Below the pieces are notes generated by a model, which did no database searches, was not told the DNA's origin, and worked only from the letters and a program-made list of their open reading frames with translations. Source: Mesorhizobium sp. M1E.F.Ca.ET.045.02.1.1 (GTDB lineage: Bacteria; Pseudomonadota; Alphaproteobacteria; Rhizobiales; Rhizobiaceae). Taken from it: 64,000 nucleotides of DNA. Location of the stretch: the NCBI RefSeq assembly GCF_003952485.1, contig NZ_CP034447.1, positions 558,001-622,000 of the forward strand. The letters are read 5' to 3'. The position numbers were made by a program, and so were the translations under genes. Within the stretch, counting starts at the first letter, position 1; the number at the start of each line of letters is the position of its first letter. Below, piece after piece: positions 46,123 through 55,180 of the stretch.

Positions 46123-46167
46123 AAGCCTCACCTCTCGCTGTTTCGTAGAATAGATCCTCAACTCGAG

Positions 46168-46380
46168 TTAGCGAGCTCGTCCTTCGCACTTCGCCTCGGC
46201 TTCGGCGGCTTGCTCGATGATCTTCGCGGCAGCGGCTGGACGCGCGACGAAGGTGGCGTGGCTGCCCGATACCTCGACGGTGGCGGCCTTCGCGCGTTGC
46301 GCCATCATGCGGACCACCGCCGGCGGCACAAGCTGGTCGTCCTTGGAAAGCAGATACCAGGACGGCTCGGTCTGGGGGGC
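46168..46380 (-). pseudogene. Alpha/beta-hydrolase C-terminal remnant
   Basis: Minus-strand translation gives SWYLLSKDDQLVPPAVVRMM, then AKAATVEVSGSHATFVARPA and ends CEGRAR-stop. SKDDQLVPP holds the acid residue and SGSHATFVA the catalytic His of an alpha/beta hydrolase. The nucleophile half is absent; the sequence meets a tRNA 3' end fragment at 46381. Confidence 0.65.
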
Positions 46381-46407
46381 GCAGGTTCAAATCCTGCCGC
46401 TCTACCA
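46381..46407 (+). other. tRNA 3'-end fragment (possible attachment remnant)
   Basis: GCAGG-TTCAAAT-CCTGC is a perfect T-arm, followed by CGCTCTACCA; the acceptor strand is one base short. No 5' tRNA half is upstream; that space is occupied by the hydrolase remnant. Such 3' fragments are left by integration and excision at tRNA genes. Confidence 0.55.
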
Positions 46408-46791
46408 TTCCGCAAATCACTCTCCTGCTTCGTTGAAGGCGTTGCGGGCGCTGCATTCTCCAGTTTGGTTCGGAACCATTTCGCGGAACCCGATGGCTGC
46501 GGCCTTCGTCCGCCAGAAGACCGTGTTGCGGGAATCCTGCGGATTTCAAAACGACAACCTTCTTGGCCTCCTTGCACATGGCTGCTCGACCTACCTTTCC
46601 GCTGTTTCTACCGGTGAGCATGGAAAATCGGTGCCGATCTTGCCGGACTGTTCGGGTCTGGGATGTGCCGGCTGCTGGCGCCGTCGCCGCGATCAGCGCT
46701 GCTGTGCAGTTTCCTTCCGCTTGGAAGCCATTGAGCATGTCCTTGACGCACCGCCGGAAGCCGGTCTCCGCCAGCTTGTCACATGCTCCCC
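46408..46791. other. Unassigned stretch
   Basis: The long minus-strand frame here (46109-46795) crosses the tRNA fragment and encodes the classic antisense-tRNA artefact VERQDLNLRPP, so I do not call it a gene. Nothing else recognised. Confidence 0.35.
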
Positions 46792-46880
46792 TCATACGCT
46801 GCTCAGCAACAGGCTCGTCTCGCTGTTCGACACACCGTCGATCATACGGACCTGACGTAACACCCGGTCAAACTCCGCAA
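46792..46880 (-). pseudogene. Lrp/AsnC regulator C-terminal tail
   Basis: Translation LAEFDRVLRQVRMIDGVSNS then ETSLLLSSV-stop matches the last beta-alpha-beta element of Lrp/AsnC regulators. The rest of the protein is missing. 46881-47100 is also coding-like debris (VQRDNLGERLTLIAAP) that I cannot assign. Confidence 0.5.
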
Positions 46881-47100
46881 GGTTCGAAGCCCGAAAGCGC
46901 CGTTGACTTGCCCTTGCGTCCGGATTGCTACGGCGCGGCAATCAAGGTGAGCCTCTCTCCCAGATTGTCGCGCTGCACGGGCCGCCGTCTCCATCCTGAC
47001 ATACCATGTCGAGATGTGCCAGGAACGGGATCCTCGCGCGTCCCGAATGTCACCGCATCGGCACCCGGATCTCCTTGCAGAAGCTGGCTTAGCTCGCCGA

Positions 47101-47574
47101 TCAAACGGGCCCAGCTGATGCTGCACGAAATGGAGGTGTTATGGCGAGCGCTCCCCAGACGAGTGCGAGGCCGAGGTATTCCGTTAGCTCGAAGGGGCCG
47201 ATGGCATTCACAATCTTATCCATCGTTATCGCCGACCCAAATGCGATCGTGTTTCCGATGAACAACGCCCACCATGCCCAAGGCTCACCCCGGCGGAACG
47301 CCGTTACGGCGATGGCGCTGGCCAGAAGTCCGAACAGGACGCAATAGATGCCATACATCCGGTACAGCACTGTTATGTAGCCCGCGATCATGGGGGAAGT
47401 GCCCGTAAGCTCCAACCAAGACCCGCCGGAGTAGCCCTCATAGGCCGCCGGCAGAATCCCTTTGCCAGCTAGACCTAGAAGATGTTCGGGAGACACTGCG
47501 GCCCCCGCGCCCCATGCGATATATGCGACGTCGACGACTAGGATGATAATCCACGCGACCTGCCGGCGGTTCAT
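47101..47574 (-). CDS. Four-TM membrane protein, 157 aa
   Basis: ATG 47574 overlaps the stop of the CoA-binding gene (ATGA). Hydrophobic segments: AWIIILVVDVAYIAWGAGAA, MIAGYITVLYRMYGIYCVLF, LLASAIAVTAFRRG, WWALFIGNTIAFGSAI and YLGLALVWGALAI. No enzymatic motif. It probably forms a two-gene operon with the CoA-binding protein; role unknown. Confidence 0.7.
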   Translation of the reverse strand: MNRRQVAWIIILVVDVAYIAWGAGAAVSPEHLLGLAGKGILPAAYEGYSGGSWLELTGTSPMIAGYITVLYRMYGIYCVLFGLLASAIAVTAFRRGEPWAWWALFIGNTIAFGSAITMDKIVNAIGPFELTEYLGLALVWGALAITPPFRAASAGPV

Positions 47575-48053
47575 TTTGGTAACCTTCCGGTCAGTTTCAT
47601 GAGCAGCCGCATGCACGTGTGCCCAAAGTCGACGCCATCGCCGTACATCATTGGACAGGCGCCCTCGATCACGCTGATATCGTGTCGACGGCAGAATTCG
47701 ACTGCCTGCGGCGAGACACTCGATCCCTTCGCAAGGGATTGATGCATCCAAACGCGGCGGATCCCGGCAACCGAACAGTCGTGCACGATGCTCTCGGTGA
47801 TTTCAGGTCGCGTGACGATCACGACTCCATCAACCCCACCTGGAATCGATCGCAGGTCGCGGAAGCAGGGATCGCCATCGAAGGTCTGCAAGTTCGGGTT
47901 TACCGCGAAGACCTCATGCCCCGTCTTCTTCAACCGCCGATAGATAAGGTTGCCGGCCGGATGATGGCTGTTGTTGCGCGACACGCCTGCAACGGCGATC
48001 CGCCTTTGCGTAAGGAAGTCGGAAACCTTGGCTTCAAGATTTGTTGGAGTCAT
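47571..48053 (-). CDS. CoA-binding domain protein (YccU-like)
   Basis: 160 residues of a single Rossmann-type CoA-binding domain: RRIAVAGVSRNNSHHPAGNL, HEVFAVNPNLQTFDGDPCFR, DGVVIVTRPEITESIVHDCS and VWMHQSLAKGSSVSPQAVEF. Matches YccU-type proteins in length and motifs. Function in cells is not well defined. Confidence 0.85.
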   Translation of the reverse strand: MTPTNLEAKVSDFLTQRRIAVAGVSRNNSHHPAGNLIYRRLKKTGHEVFAVNPNLQTFDGDPCFRDLRSIPGGVDGVVIVTRPEITESIVHDCSVAGIRRVWMHQSLAKGSSVSPQAVEFCRRHDISVIEGACPMMYGDGVDFGHTCMRLLMKLTGRLPK

Positions 48054-48072
48054 CGGCGCCTCCCAATCCGGC

Positions 48073-48483
48073 TTACAACGCGTGCTTGACGTCGTGGTCC
48101 GTTCCAGGAATGCGGGACGGCGTAGACTCCAAACCTCGAACGAAGGAGAACCACTTAAATCCGACTTGGTGAGCCTTCAGCAAATCGAGCAGCGATTGCG
48201 AAGGTTCTGAGTAGAAAATCATGAAGTGATTGTCGGCATACTCGTTGAATAACTTGGTACGAGCTTGCAGGATATGCCTGTTGTGCTCGATCAAGGCTTC
48301 CGGGCCGGTGTACGTCTCACGAACCTCGCACTCGGTGCCATCGCTACTGAGGAACCAGTCGTAGCGGAGTGTTCCTGTGTCCTTTTCCCGTGTGATCCGA
48401 ATCAACTCGGCCGCCTGCTTATTGAATCCGTCGAGGCAGCCCGGGCGGACCGTGAAGTGCGCGCTCAATTCAAGGTAACTCAT
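48073..48483 (-). CDS. Antibiotic-biosynthesis-monooxygenase-like (ABM) domain protein
   Basis: 136 residues. LSAHFTVRPGCLDGFNKQAA, TREKDTGTLRYDWFLSSDG and EVRETYTGPEALIEHNRHI fit the ferredoxin-like ABM fold (EDTGTLxYxW / E.Y.d.eAl..H). It ends with a 30-residue tail. It follows the small gene pair on the same strand. Substrate unknown. Confidence 0.75.
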   Translation of the reverse strand: MSYLELSAHFTVRPGCLDGFNKQAAELIRITREKDTGTLRYDWFLSSDGTECEVRETYTGPEALIEHNRHILQARTKLFNEYADNHFMIFYSEPSQSLLDLLKAHQVGFKWFSFVRGLESTPSRIPGTDHDVKHAL

Positions 48484-48780
48484 AGCTCGTCCTCCATCTC
48501 ATACGTGTCACGGCCAAGAAGGAACTACAAACAGCCCGAGGTGCCGAGCGCTCCCGCGTGCTCAGTGCTCGCGATTGCTACGGCCCTTCGCGAGCTGGAT
48601 AGGCGCGGAAAGGGAACGTGGCGATCTATCACGCGGTGGCGACCGCCAGCAGATGCGTCCCGTCGCCAACTCACAACGGTCGAATTGAAGGCGAACCATG
48701 CCAGAGCGAAGATGTCCCACCGACAGGGCTGCGATCCTGTGCGAACGCTGCTGAGCCGCGGAAAGGCTGATTGCATCGCT

Positions 48781-49245
48781 TCACTGCACATGGCCCGCAT
48801 CCACTTCCGCTTTCTGCGCGGCCACACAGATCATATCGATGTCCTGATACGAGAGCCGAGTCTCGGGACGCAGTGCGGTATACGAGCCGGGCATCTTGCC
48901 CGACGTTGCATCGTGGCAAGACTCGGCCAGCAGCTTCCGTTGTTGCTCCGGCGAGTATCCGGCCCATTCTGAGAAGTTGACCGCCTTTCGCCCTTCGTTG
49001 ACGCCGTACGCCATAAGCCAGGAGAAGGGGACGATGTTCGAGTACCACGGCCACACGGTCGCGTTTGAATGACAATCGCCGCACGAGCGATCCAGAACAG
49101 CCACGAGCTCGCTGGTTATCCCGGCATGCGCCTGAATGGTGCGGCTAACGTCAGTCGGCGGATTCGTGCGGTCGGGACGAACGAGTTGCGCCGCAACGAA
49201 GACGACCGCAATGGCAGCGATCACTTGGAGGAGGCGTTTGCCCAT
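48781..49245 (-). CDS. Exported haem-binding domain protein (CxxCH)
   Basis: 154 residues. The N-terminus KRLLQVIAAIAVVFVAAQLV is a signal peptide or anchor. LDRSCGDCHSNATVWPWYSN contains the CxxCH haem-attachment motif and WYSNIVPFSWLM is typical of the haem-binding domain family. Likely a periplasmic single-haem electron carrier or sensor. Standalone gene. Confidence 0.8.
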   Translation of the reverse strand: MGKRLLQVIAAIAVVFVAAQLVRPDRTNPPTDVSRTIQAHAGITSELVAVLDRSCGDCHSNATVWPWYSNIVPFSWLMAYGVNEGRKAVNFSEWAGYSPEQQRKLLAESCHDATSGKMPGSYTALRPETRLSYQDIDMICVAAQKAEVDAGHVQ

Positions 49246-49383
49246 TGGCTGTTCCCTCCGTCATCGGACATTAACAAAAGACAAAGTTTGCATTGTATGC
49301 CCGCATCGCGCTTTGATCTCCGTCAATTCTTCTGCCAGACTTTTCGAATTCGTGCGGCATGAACGGATCTCGCCGAAGCCGAG

Positions 49384-49530
49384 GCCTCGACTAGGCAGCT
49401 TATGGACGTGCTCGGTCATGACGATATCGATCATGCAGAGCTTTATTCGCGAGAGGCATCGCAGGTTCGGCTGGCTGTGCAGGGGATGGATCGAGTCGTA
49501 CGCGTCGTAACGCGCAAGCCGATGCTTGGC
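49384..49530 (+). pseudogene. Tyrosine recombinase C-terminal tail
   Basis: MDVLGHDDIDHAELYSREAS resembles the LGH box plus catalytic Tyr end of phage-type integrases, continuing to QVRLAVQGMDRVVRVVTRK. No N-terminal or core domain is present. Confidence 0.5.
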
Positions 49531-49706
49531 GAACCTCGTGGCGAACCACCCTATAAAGCATTGATAAATAACGACAATGGTAGGCCCGGAGGGTCACTAT
49601 TTTCTATACAAAAACAATATGTTAGCGGCTGTTCGCCAATCCATTTCCTTCGTATTCTCTCGTATGGTCTGGCGAACCTAAAGATCAAGAAAGGGACTAG
49701 AATCCG

Positions 49707-49868
49707 ACGCTGGCAAAGGGCGATGTCGTCATTCTCGACAATGTCGCAGCCCACAAGAGTCCGGCCGCCGAGGCAGCCATCCGGGCAAGAGGCGCATGGC
49801 TGCACTTCCTGCGACCCTACAGCCCCGATCTCAACCCGATCGAAATGGCCTTCGCCAAGCTCAAGGCG
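49707..49868 (+). pseudogene. IS630-type transposase C-terminal fragment
   Basis: GDVVILDNVAAHKSPAAEAA (catalytic Asp), GAWLHFLRPYSPDLNPIEMA (PYSPDLNPIE motif) and FAKLKAL form the end of an IS630-family DDE transposase. Both sides are truncated; the ferritin-like gene starts immediately downstream. Confidence 0.8.
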
Positions 49869-49882
49869 TTGAGAGAACCAGT

Positions 49883-50578
49883 ATGGTCGACAGCCAAACC
49901 TGGGGGAAGAACATCCGATGTACCGGCTGGCATCTGAACCAACGGCATCCGGTCGATGGGGAGCTTCTCGCCGTCGCGCTGGCGATGGAGAAGGAATCTG
50001 CCGACAGATATGCGGATTTGGCCAGGCGCATGCGCGGCGCCGGTCGGCGAGAACTAGCCGACGTGTTCGATCGTCTTGTGCGCGAGGAGACTGGCCATAC
50101 CGACATGGTCTCCGGCTGGTCGCGTCAGGTCACCCATAAACCGCCCGAAATTCGGCCGGCCGATGCCGTGCCGCAGGACGGTTTCGACGAGGAAGGCATC
50201 TGGCTCGTCTCCCCCGAATTGGTTGACGCGTATCGCTCCCTGGCCATCGCCGTCCGCAATGAGGAGCGCGCCTTCGCATTCTGGTCCTATGTAGCAGCCC
50301 ACGGGGCGTCGCCGGAAATCCGGGAAGCCGCCGAACGGATGGCACGCGCGGAACTGGAGCACGCAAAGACGCTGCGGCGAGAGCGCCGGAAAGCCTTTTT
50401 CAAAGATCGGCATCTGGGGCCGGCAATCCAGAAGCCCTACGATCTGTCCAGTCTGGAGATGGAGGTCTGCATGCGCCTTGAGGGATATGCCGACATGAAA
50501 GGGAACAAGAATACATACCGGGATCTTGCCCTCGAAGCCCGCAAGGTCTCTCTCGATCTCGCATCGGATCCTCTTTAG
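49883..50578 (+). CDS. Ferritin/rubrerythrin-like diiron protein
   Basis: 231 residues from ATG 49883; the frame is open upstream into the IS630 fragment. GELLAVALAMEKESADRYAD and VFDRLVREETGHTDMVSGW give an E...ExxH pair, and SLAIAVRNEERAFAFWSYVA with RMARAELEHAKTLRRERRK gives the second: the two half-sites of a four-helix diiron bundle. A C-terminal segment follows. The 5' end may have been reset by the IS insertion. Confidence 0.7.
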   Translation: MVDSQTWGKNIRCTGWHLNQRHPVDGELLAVALAMEKESADRYADLARRMRGAGRRELADVFDRLVREETGHTDMVSGWSRQVTHKPPEIRPADAVPQDGFDEEGIWLVSPELVDAYRSLAIAVRNEERAFAFWSYVAAHGASPEIREAAERMARAELEHAKTLRRERRKAFFKDRHLGPAIQKPYDLSSLEMEVCMRLEGYADMKGNKNTYRDLALEARKVSLDLASDPL

Positions 50579-50983
50579 AGCCGCGCGCCTGTCGGGCGGC
50601 CGCCACCGCGATCCTTGGATGCGCTCTGCGAGGAGCTGGCCGACTACTACATCGGCGCGGGCGAACACCTGCTTTCGCAGCCGCTCGGGACAGGGCGCAG
50701 GCGCTTGCCACCATCGCTGTCAAGCGCCTTGCCGTCGTCCGCGATCTTGTAACGAGATAGGTGGAAACCCAGCCCCCCGCTCGACACGCCACCGTTCAGG
50801 GGAGCGGGGACCGCCACGAATGCGCTACTTAAGTTCGAAAGACGGTTATGGCCATACCGGATCGCGCAGCGGCTCGATCGTGACGCGCGCTCCGGGACGC
50901 CAGACTCCAGCGCCCGTCGCGCGGCATCTCGTAGCAACGCGACCATTCCGATGCCTGCGTTCGCAGTCGGGAGCCCGTACGGA
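50579..50983. other. Intergenic stretch
   Basis: About 400 bp. A plus-strand frame reads RSLDALCEELADYYIGAGEH and could be the trace of a lost gene, but nothing is firmly recognised. Confidence 0.3.
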
Positions 50984-52024
50984 TCAGTCCGGCCAAATGC
51001 CTGGCGATGTCGGGGCACCGTCATCATATTTTGACAGCCATTCCACGATCTTGGGCCGATTGCAGATGAAGCCCTTGTAGGTCGCCAGTTCCGCCGGCAG
51101 GTCGCGGATGACGCGATGGAAGCGCCTCGCCCATTTCGGCACCGTCACCAGTTCGTCGAGCTTGATGAGGTAGCAGCGGATCGGAAACACCAGGGCATTC
51201 GAGCGAGGAAGACGGAAGAAGGTCTGGAGCTCGACGCGCAAATGCATCATTTGCCCCACGTTCTCCAGCCTCAGGTCTTTCTTCATCACGCCCCATTTGT
51301 GATAGTTCTCGGGGCTTGTGTCGAGCAGAGGATTGACTGTCATCGTCCAGTTTAGACGGCGCGCCGGCGAACCCTGCTGCACGTTCAGGAGGAACTTCAA
51401 CGCCCGCTGGAAGATACCCATCTCGTGCGCTTTCGGCACCGGGGCGTGCCACTCGAAGAAGTTCATGCCGATGTCGAAATCAAGGCTCCAGTCGGCCTGT
51501 GTGGTCACCATGCCGGCGTCCATCCACAGGTTGTCGTCGCGTTGGTCAAGTACCGCAAAGTCGCCCTGGGTCTGCCGCGTAATGTACTCCATCGGGCCAT
51601 AGGGCAATGTGGTCTCATCGAGGAAGGTGAATTTCTGCTCGATGCCCAGCGGGCGGTTGATCCAGTGCCATTTGGCGCCGTCGCGGTGCAGCTCGAAAAG
51701 CTCGGGATACTCTTCTGCTTTCGAGGTCATGATCAGCTCGAGCAGATCCCAACCGGCCAGGGTCATGTGCGGCAGCGACTGACAACGCAACGGATCTTCG
51801 GCAAGGACGCGGGCACGATCGCGCATCTCGGAGACGTAGTGCTCATCGACGTCGAACGTCCGCTCGAAAACGCTGCCCGGACGGTATGACTTATGCGGCT
51901 CCAGGTTCACCGAGTACATGTAGCTGTCCTCGGGAAACGGGAAGGGGAAGCGCTTGACCGCCTCCGGCGAGTTGCGGAAGGTGAAGTCGTCGTAGAACGT
52001 TTCTTCCTTGAAGATAATAGTCAT
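50984..52024 (-). CDS. Haem-dependent oxidative N-demethylase subunit (DUF3445; dimethylamine monooxygenase)
   Basis: 346 residues from ATG 52024 (GAGGAGGA ribosome binding site). RFPFPFPEDSYMYSVNLEPH, KFTFLDETTLPYGPMEYIT, FFEWHAPVPKAHEMGIFQRA, LRVELQTFFRLPRSNALVFP and FPIRCYLIKLDEL follow the DUF3445 family, the catalytic haem subunit of enzymes that demethylate dimethylamine to methylamine and formaldehyde. No signal peptide. Last gene of a minus-strand operon with a flavin/2Fe-2S reductase and a DmmA-type subunit, which together make the multi-subunit monooxygenase. Subunit lettering differs between publications, so I give no symbol. Confidence 0.85.
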   Translation of the reverse strand: MTIIFKEETFYDDFTFRNSPEAVKRFPFPFPEDSYMYSVNLEPHKSYRPGSVFERTFDVDEHYVSEMRDRARVLAEDPLRCQSLPHMTLAGWDLLELIMTSKAEEYPELFELHRDGAKWHWINRPLGIEQKFTFLDETTLPYGPMEYITRQTQGDFAVLDQRDDNLWMDAGMVTTQADWSLDFDIGMNFFEWHAPVPKAHEMGIFQRALKFLLNVQQGSPARRLNWTMTVNPLLDTSPENYHKWGVMKKDLRLENVGQMMHLRVELQTFFRLPRSNALVFPIRCYLIKLDELVTVPKWARRFHRVIRDLPAELATYKGFICNRPKIVEWLSKYDDGAPTSPGIWPD

Positions 52025-52107
52025 CGCAGCGTCCTCCTCGCCAGAGCGGTTCATCGTTTTGCGCAATTCCGGACGGAAAACCGTTTCACACTTTTCCTGG
52101 AATTACT

Positions 52108-53073
52108 CTATCGATCCAACACCAGCGCTTTGCCTTCGAAGCGTGATACACAAGGCATGACCTTGGTGCCGCTGGCACATTGCGCCGGTGTCAGCCAATG
52201 GTCCTTGTGGATGAACGTTCCTTCATATTCGAGAACGTCCGTCTCGCACTGGCCACAAGCACCGCCGCGGCAGAGATATGGCGCCTCGACGCCGGCTGCT
52301 TCGATCGACTCAAGCAGGCTTTGATGTTCGCCGACATGGATCATCTTGTTCGACCGCGCCAGCACCACCTCGAAGGGCTTGCCTGAGGCAGGAGCAAGGA
52401 ATTCTTCGTGATGCACCGCCTCGCGCGGCCACCCGAGCGCCGTCGCGGTCTTGCGCACCCAGGCGATCATGCCCTTGGGCCCGCAAACATAGACATGGGT
52501 GCCGAGGGGCTGCCCGTCGAGCAAGGCCGGCAGGTCGATCAGTTCGCCCCTGTCGTCATGGTAAAGGTGCACACGCGAGCGATAGTTGGCCACAAGCTCG
52601 TCGGTGTAGGAGCCAAGGGATGCCGTCCGAATAGAGTAGTGCAGTTCGAAGTTGCCATTCATGGCGGCAAGTTGCTTGATCTGCGCCAGGAACGGCGTGA
52701 TGCCGATGCCTCCGGCAAGCAACAGGTGCTTTCGCGCCCGCAAATCCAGCGCGAAGAGATTGACCGGGTTGGAGATGACCATTTCCATCCCCGGCCTCAC
52801 CTGCCGGTGCATGAACAATGAACCGCCTCTTCCATTGTCATCGCGGCGGATCGAGATCGAATAGCCCTCCCTGTCGGCGGGATCGCTCATGATCGAGTAG
52901 GGATTGCGACGCACGCGATCGTGGTCGTTCATCTCCACGACCGTGTGCGCACCGCCCGAGAAAGTAGGCATCGGACCGCCATCACGGCGCACGAACTTGA
53001 ATCGTGTGACAAGCTCGTTGACCGGCGTGACCTCGGCCACTTTGACGGGTATCTTTGCAGCTCCTGCGCTCAT
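52108..53073 (-). CDS. PDR/VanB-type reductase component of dimethylamine monooxygenase
   Basis: 321 residues from ATG 53073, which overlaps the upstream stop (ATGA). N-terminal FMN/FAD-binding barrel (HTVVEMNDHDRVRRNPYSIM, RPGMEMVISNPVNLFALD), NAD-binding domain (LLAGGIGITPFLAQIKQL, GTHVYVCGPKGM) and C-terminal plant-type 2Fe-2S ferredoxin (APYLCRGGACGQCETDVLEY with CxxxxCxxC). It feeds electrons from NAD(P)H to the haem subunit encoded downstream. Confidence 0.9.
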   Translation of the reverse strand: MSAGAAKIPVKVAEVTPVNELVTRFKFVRRDGGPMPTFSGGAHTVVEMNDHDRVRRNPYSIMSDPADREGYSISIRRDDNGRGGSLFMHRQVRPGMEMVISNPVNLFALDLRARKHLLLAGGIGITPFLAQIKQLAAMNGNFELHYSIRTASLGSYTDELVANYRSRVHLYHDDRGELIDLPALLDGQPLGTHVYVCGPKGMIAWVRKTATALGWPREAVHHEEFLAPASGKPFEVVLARSNKMIHVGEHQSLLESIEAAGVEAPYLCRGGACGQCETDVLEYEGTFIHKDHWLTPAQCASGTKVMPCVSRFEGKALVLDR

Positions 53074-53669
53074 CTGAACCGCTCCACCGATTCGGGAATG
53101 TTGCCGGGATCTTCCGCGTCCACGCGCACGCCCTGGAAGGCCGCTATGCGGCGGGAGTAGTGATCGCGCACGAACAGATGCAGCCCGCAATGAGCGCATT
53201 GGAAAGGATCGTGCGTCACGTCCTCAGTGATACCCTTGCAATGCACGCACTGCACGCGGCGCACAGTGGAGCCGCGGTGCTCCGTCTGGATCGCGGAATG
53301 CGGGATACCCACCTGCGTGGCCTCGAGCATCGCTCGTCCGATCAGCCCCTCGGTCCCTGCCAGATAGACTTGGAGGCCCATATGCGCCGCCGCCAGGACC
53401 CTCCTTAGCCGGGGAAGCGCGGCCTCGTAGCTGGGGCCGACATAGAGTTGGGCGGGGGCTAGTTGCTCCAGCCTGGCGACGAACTTGTCCCCCGTCGTTT
53501 TGGGAATGTATATGATGTGGGCCCTGGCGAAAAAATCGGAGGGCGCGGAGGCGGCCAAATCGAGGATCGCCTCGGCACCTTCGGCGTCGGCGACCATCAA
53601 ATGCAGCCGCCCCGGCCGTATCTCCAGCTCGCCATAGACGGGGCGGCTTGGAATCGAGCCTTCTAACAC
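53070..53669 (-). CDS. dmmA: Dimethylamine monooxygenase DmmA-family subunit
   Basis: 199 residues from GTG 53669. The N-terminal half is an alpha/beta domain (AEAILDLAASAPSDFFARAH, YVGPSYEAALPRLRRVLAAA). The C-terminus has a zinc-ribbon-like CVHCKGITEDVTHDPFQCAHCG (CxxC...CxxC), characteristic of the DmmA family. A GGTTTGAACC motif lies about 40 bp upstream. It is translationally coupled to the reductase gene. Confidence 0.78.
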   Translation of the reverse strand: MLEGSIPSRPVYGELEIRPGRLHLMVADAEGAEAILDLAASAPSDFFARAHIIYIPKTTGDKFVARLEQLAPAQLYVGPSYEAALPRLRRVLAAAHMGLQVYLAGTEGLIGRAMLEATQVGIPHSAIQTEHRGSTVRRVQCVHCKGITEDVTHDPFQCAHCGLHLFVRDHYSRRIAAFQGVRVDAEDPGNIPESVERFR

Positions 53670-53706
53670 TGACTTTGACCCTCGGCTCCGTTTTGGTTGG
53701 TTTGCA

Positions 53707-53716
53707 GGTTTGAACC
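53707..53716. promoter_or_regulatory. GGTTTGAACC motif upstream of dmm genes
   Basis: The identical 10-mer occurs upstream of tmm at 57328-57337, and related TTGAACCA half-sites stand before the aminomethyltransferase gene. It is embedded in the longer inverted repeat GCAGG-TTTGAAC-CCTGC. Likely a regulator-binding site, possibly of the adjacent GntR protein. Confidence 0.5.
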
Positions 53717-53740
53717 CTGCTTGCGATATCTCACCGCGAC

Positions 53741-54874
53741 CTATCCCCTGGCGGTGCGGCGCTTCTTTTCCGCATCAAAGAATGGCATTGAGTGGGCGAC
53801 GCAGGGGATTTCACCGCTCGAATTCCGAACGGTCATCTTCACGCCGTCGACCGCGCAGTCGACCGGCATGCGGGCAATGCCGATGTTGTGCTTGTTGAGG
53901 CTGGAGTACATGCCGATCGTCACCACGCCGACCTTCTTGCCATCCTTGAGCAAGGGCGCGCCCTCTTCGGCCGGCGTCGTGCCTTCGAGCTTGACGCCAT
54001 AGATCTTGAAGCGCTCCTTGCCCTTCAGCCGATAATGCTCCTCGGCGCCGCGGAAGCCCACCTTGCCGGGCGAGACGGTGAAGTCGAGCCCGAGCTCCCA
54101 CAGCGTGTCGCCAGGACCTTCGTTCTCGAACGGATACTTCTCCGAATTGTCGTAAGGGAAGAACAGCAAGTAGCTTTCGGCCCTCAGCAGATCGAGCGTC
54201 GTGAACCGGCAAGGGATGATGCCCATGCCCGCGCCCTCCTCCAGGATCCGGTCCCAGATCGCAGGAGCATCCTGGCCGCGGCAGAAGATTTCATAGCCTC
54301 GCTCGCCGGTGTAGCCAGTGCGCGAGATCGTCACCGGCAGACCAAAAAGCGAGGTGTGCATATGGCTAAAATAGTTGAGGTTCCGGATACCTTCCACATG
54401 CTTGTTCAGGTAGTCGACGGCGAGCGGCCCCTGCAGCGAAAGGTCGTGGAGATTGTCATCAAAGCGGATGGCAACGTCGCGCCCGGTAGCCGCCATCGTG
54501 AGCTGTTCATGGGCGCCGCCCGAGCCGTGCACGACCATCCAGCTGTTCGGCCCCATGCGATAGATCACGCAGTCGTCGATGAACTTGCCGGCGTCGTTCA
54601 GCATGGTCGCGTATACTGAGCGGCCGGGCATGATCTTCTCGGCGTTGCGGGTCGTGGCGCGGTCGATGGTGTGGCTGGCCGCGGGGCCGTTCAAATGCAC
54701 CTTCTTCAAGCCGGAAACGTCCATGAGGCCGGCCTTGGTGCGGATCGCCAGATATTCGCGCTCCGGGTCGCCCGAATACTGCCAGGCGGTGCCCATGCCG
54801 CTCCAGTCTTCGAGCTTCGAACCAAGCGCGCGATGGCGATCGGCGAGCGTGGAGAATCTCCAGGAATTGGTCAT
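53741..54874 (-). CDS. GcvT-like aminomethyltransferase family protein
   Basis: 377 residues from ATG 54874 (AAGGGG ribosome binding site; the frame is open to 55069). RTKAGLMDVSGLKKVHLNGP, SLFGLPVTISRTGYTGERGY and FTTLDLLRAESYLLFFPYD are GcvT tetrahydrofolate-domain motifs. It lacks the glycine-cleavage context. In a methylamine cluster it probably transfers the released one-carbon unit to tetrahydrofolate. First gene of the dmm-type operon, with repeated operator-like sites in its promoter. Confidence 0.85.
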   Translation of the reverse strand: MTNSWRFSTLADRHRALGSKLEDWSGMGTAWQYSGDPEREYLAIRTKAGLMDVSGLKKVHLNGPAASHTIDRATTRNAEKIMPGRSVYATMLNDAGKFIDDCVIYRMGPNSWMVVHGSGGAHEQLTMAATGRDVAIRFDDNLHDLSLQGPLAVDYLNKHVEGIRNLNYFSHMHTSLFGLPVTISRTGYTGERGYEIFCRGQDAPAIWDRILEEGAGMGIIPCRFTTLDLLRAESYLLFFPYDNSEKYPFENEGPGDTLWELGLDFTVSPGKVGFRGAEEHYRLKGKERFKIYGVKLEGTTPAEEGAPLLKDGKKVGVVTIGMYSSLNKHNIGIARMPVDCAVDGVKMTVRNSSGEIPCVAHSMPFFDAEKKRRTARG

Positions 54875-54890
54875 TGCATTCCCCTTTTTT

Positions 54891-54923
54891 ATACCAATTA
54901 TTGAACCAATTATTGAACCAGTT
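54891..54923. promoter_or_regulatory. Repeated TTGAACCA half-sites before the aminomethyltransferase gene
   Basis: Read on the minus strand, TGGTTCAATAAT occurs twice in tandem followed by TGGTAT, a 12-bp periodic array in AT-rich DNA. It lies between the aminomethyltransferase start and the divergent GntR gene, so it could control both. Confidence 0.6.
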
Positions 54924-55180
54924 TGTGGGAAATGGTTGTTGAAATCAATACTCCTGTTAAAATTTTTTGCCTTAGGGCGAAAATGACTGATCAAGCACCC
55001 AGGCAGGCAAGAGCGAAAGGCCAACAGAAATGGACAGCAGGACACGTGCGCAAAACGCCAAATTGGCAATCGCGATCAGCTGACCGCCAAAAGGCCGCGG
55101 TCATCGGCAGCGGCTTGCGTGGCCAACCAGAACCATCGCAAATGGACGCGAACTTTCGGATGTCGAAAGGAACGTCGTTG

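Noticed and set aside
46109..46795. 228-residue minus-strand ORF
   Set aside because: Crosses the tRNA fragment and contains VERQDLNLRPP, a well-known artefact of translating tRNA 3' ends antisense.
53700..53720. Possible tRNA T-arm (GCAGG-TTTGAAC-CCTGC)
   Set aside because: The loop is TTTGAAC, not TTCRANY, no acceptor or CCA follows, and the core recurs in other promoters of the cluster, so it is better explained as an operator.
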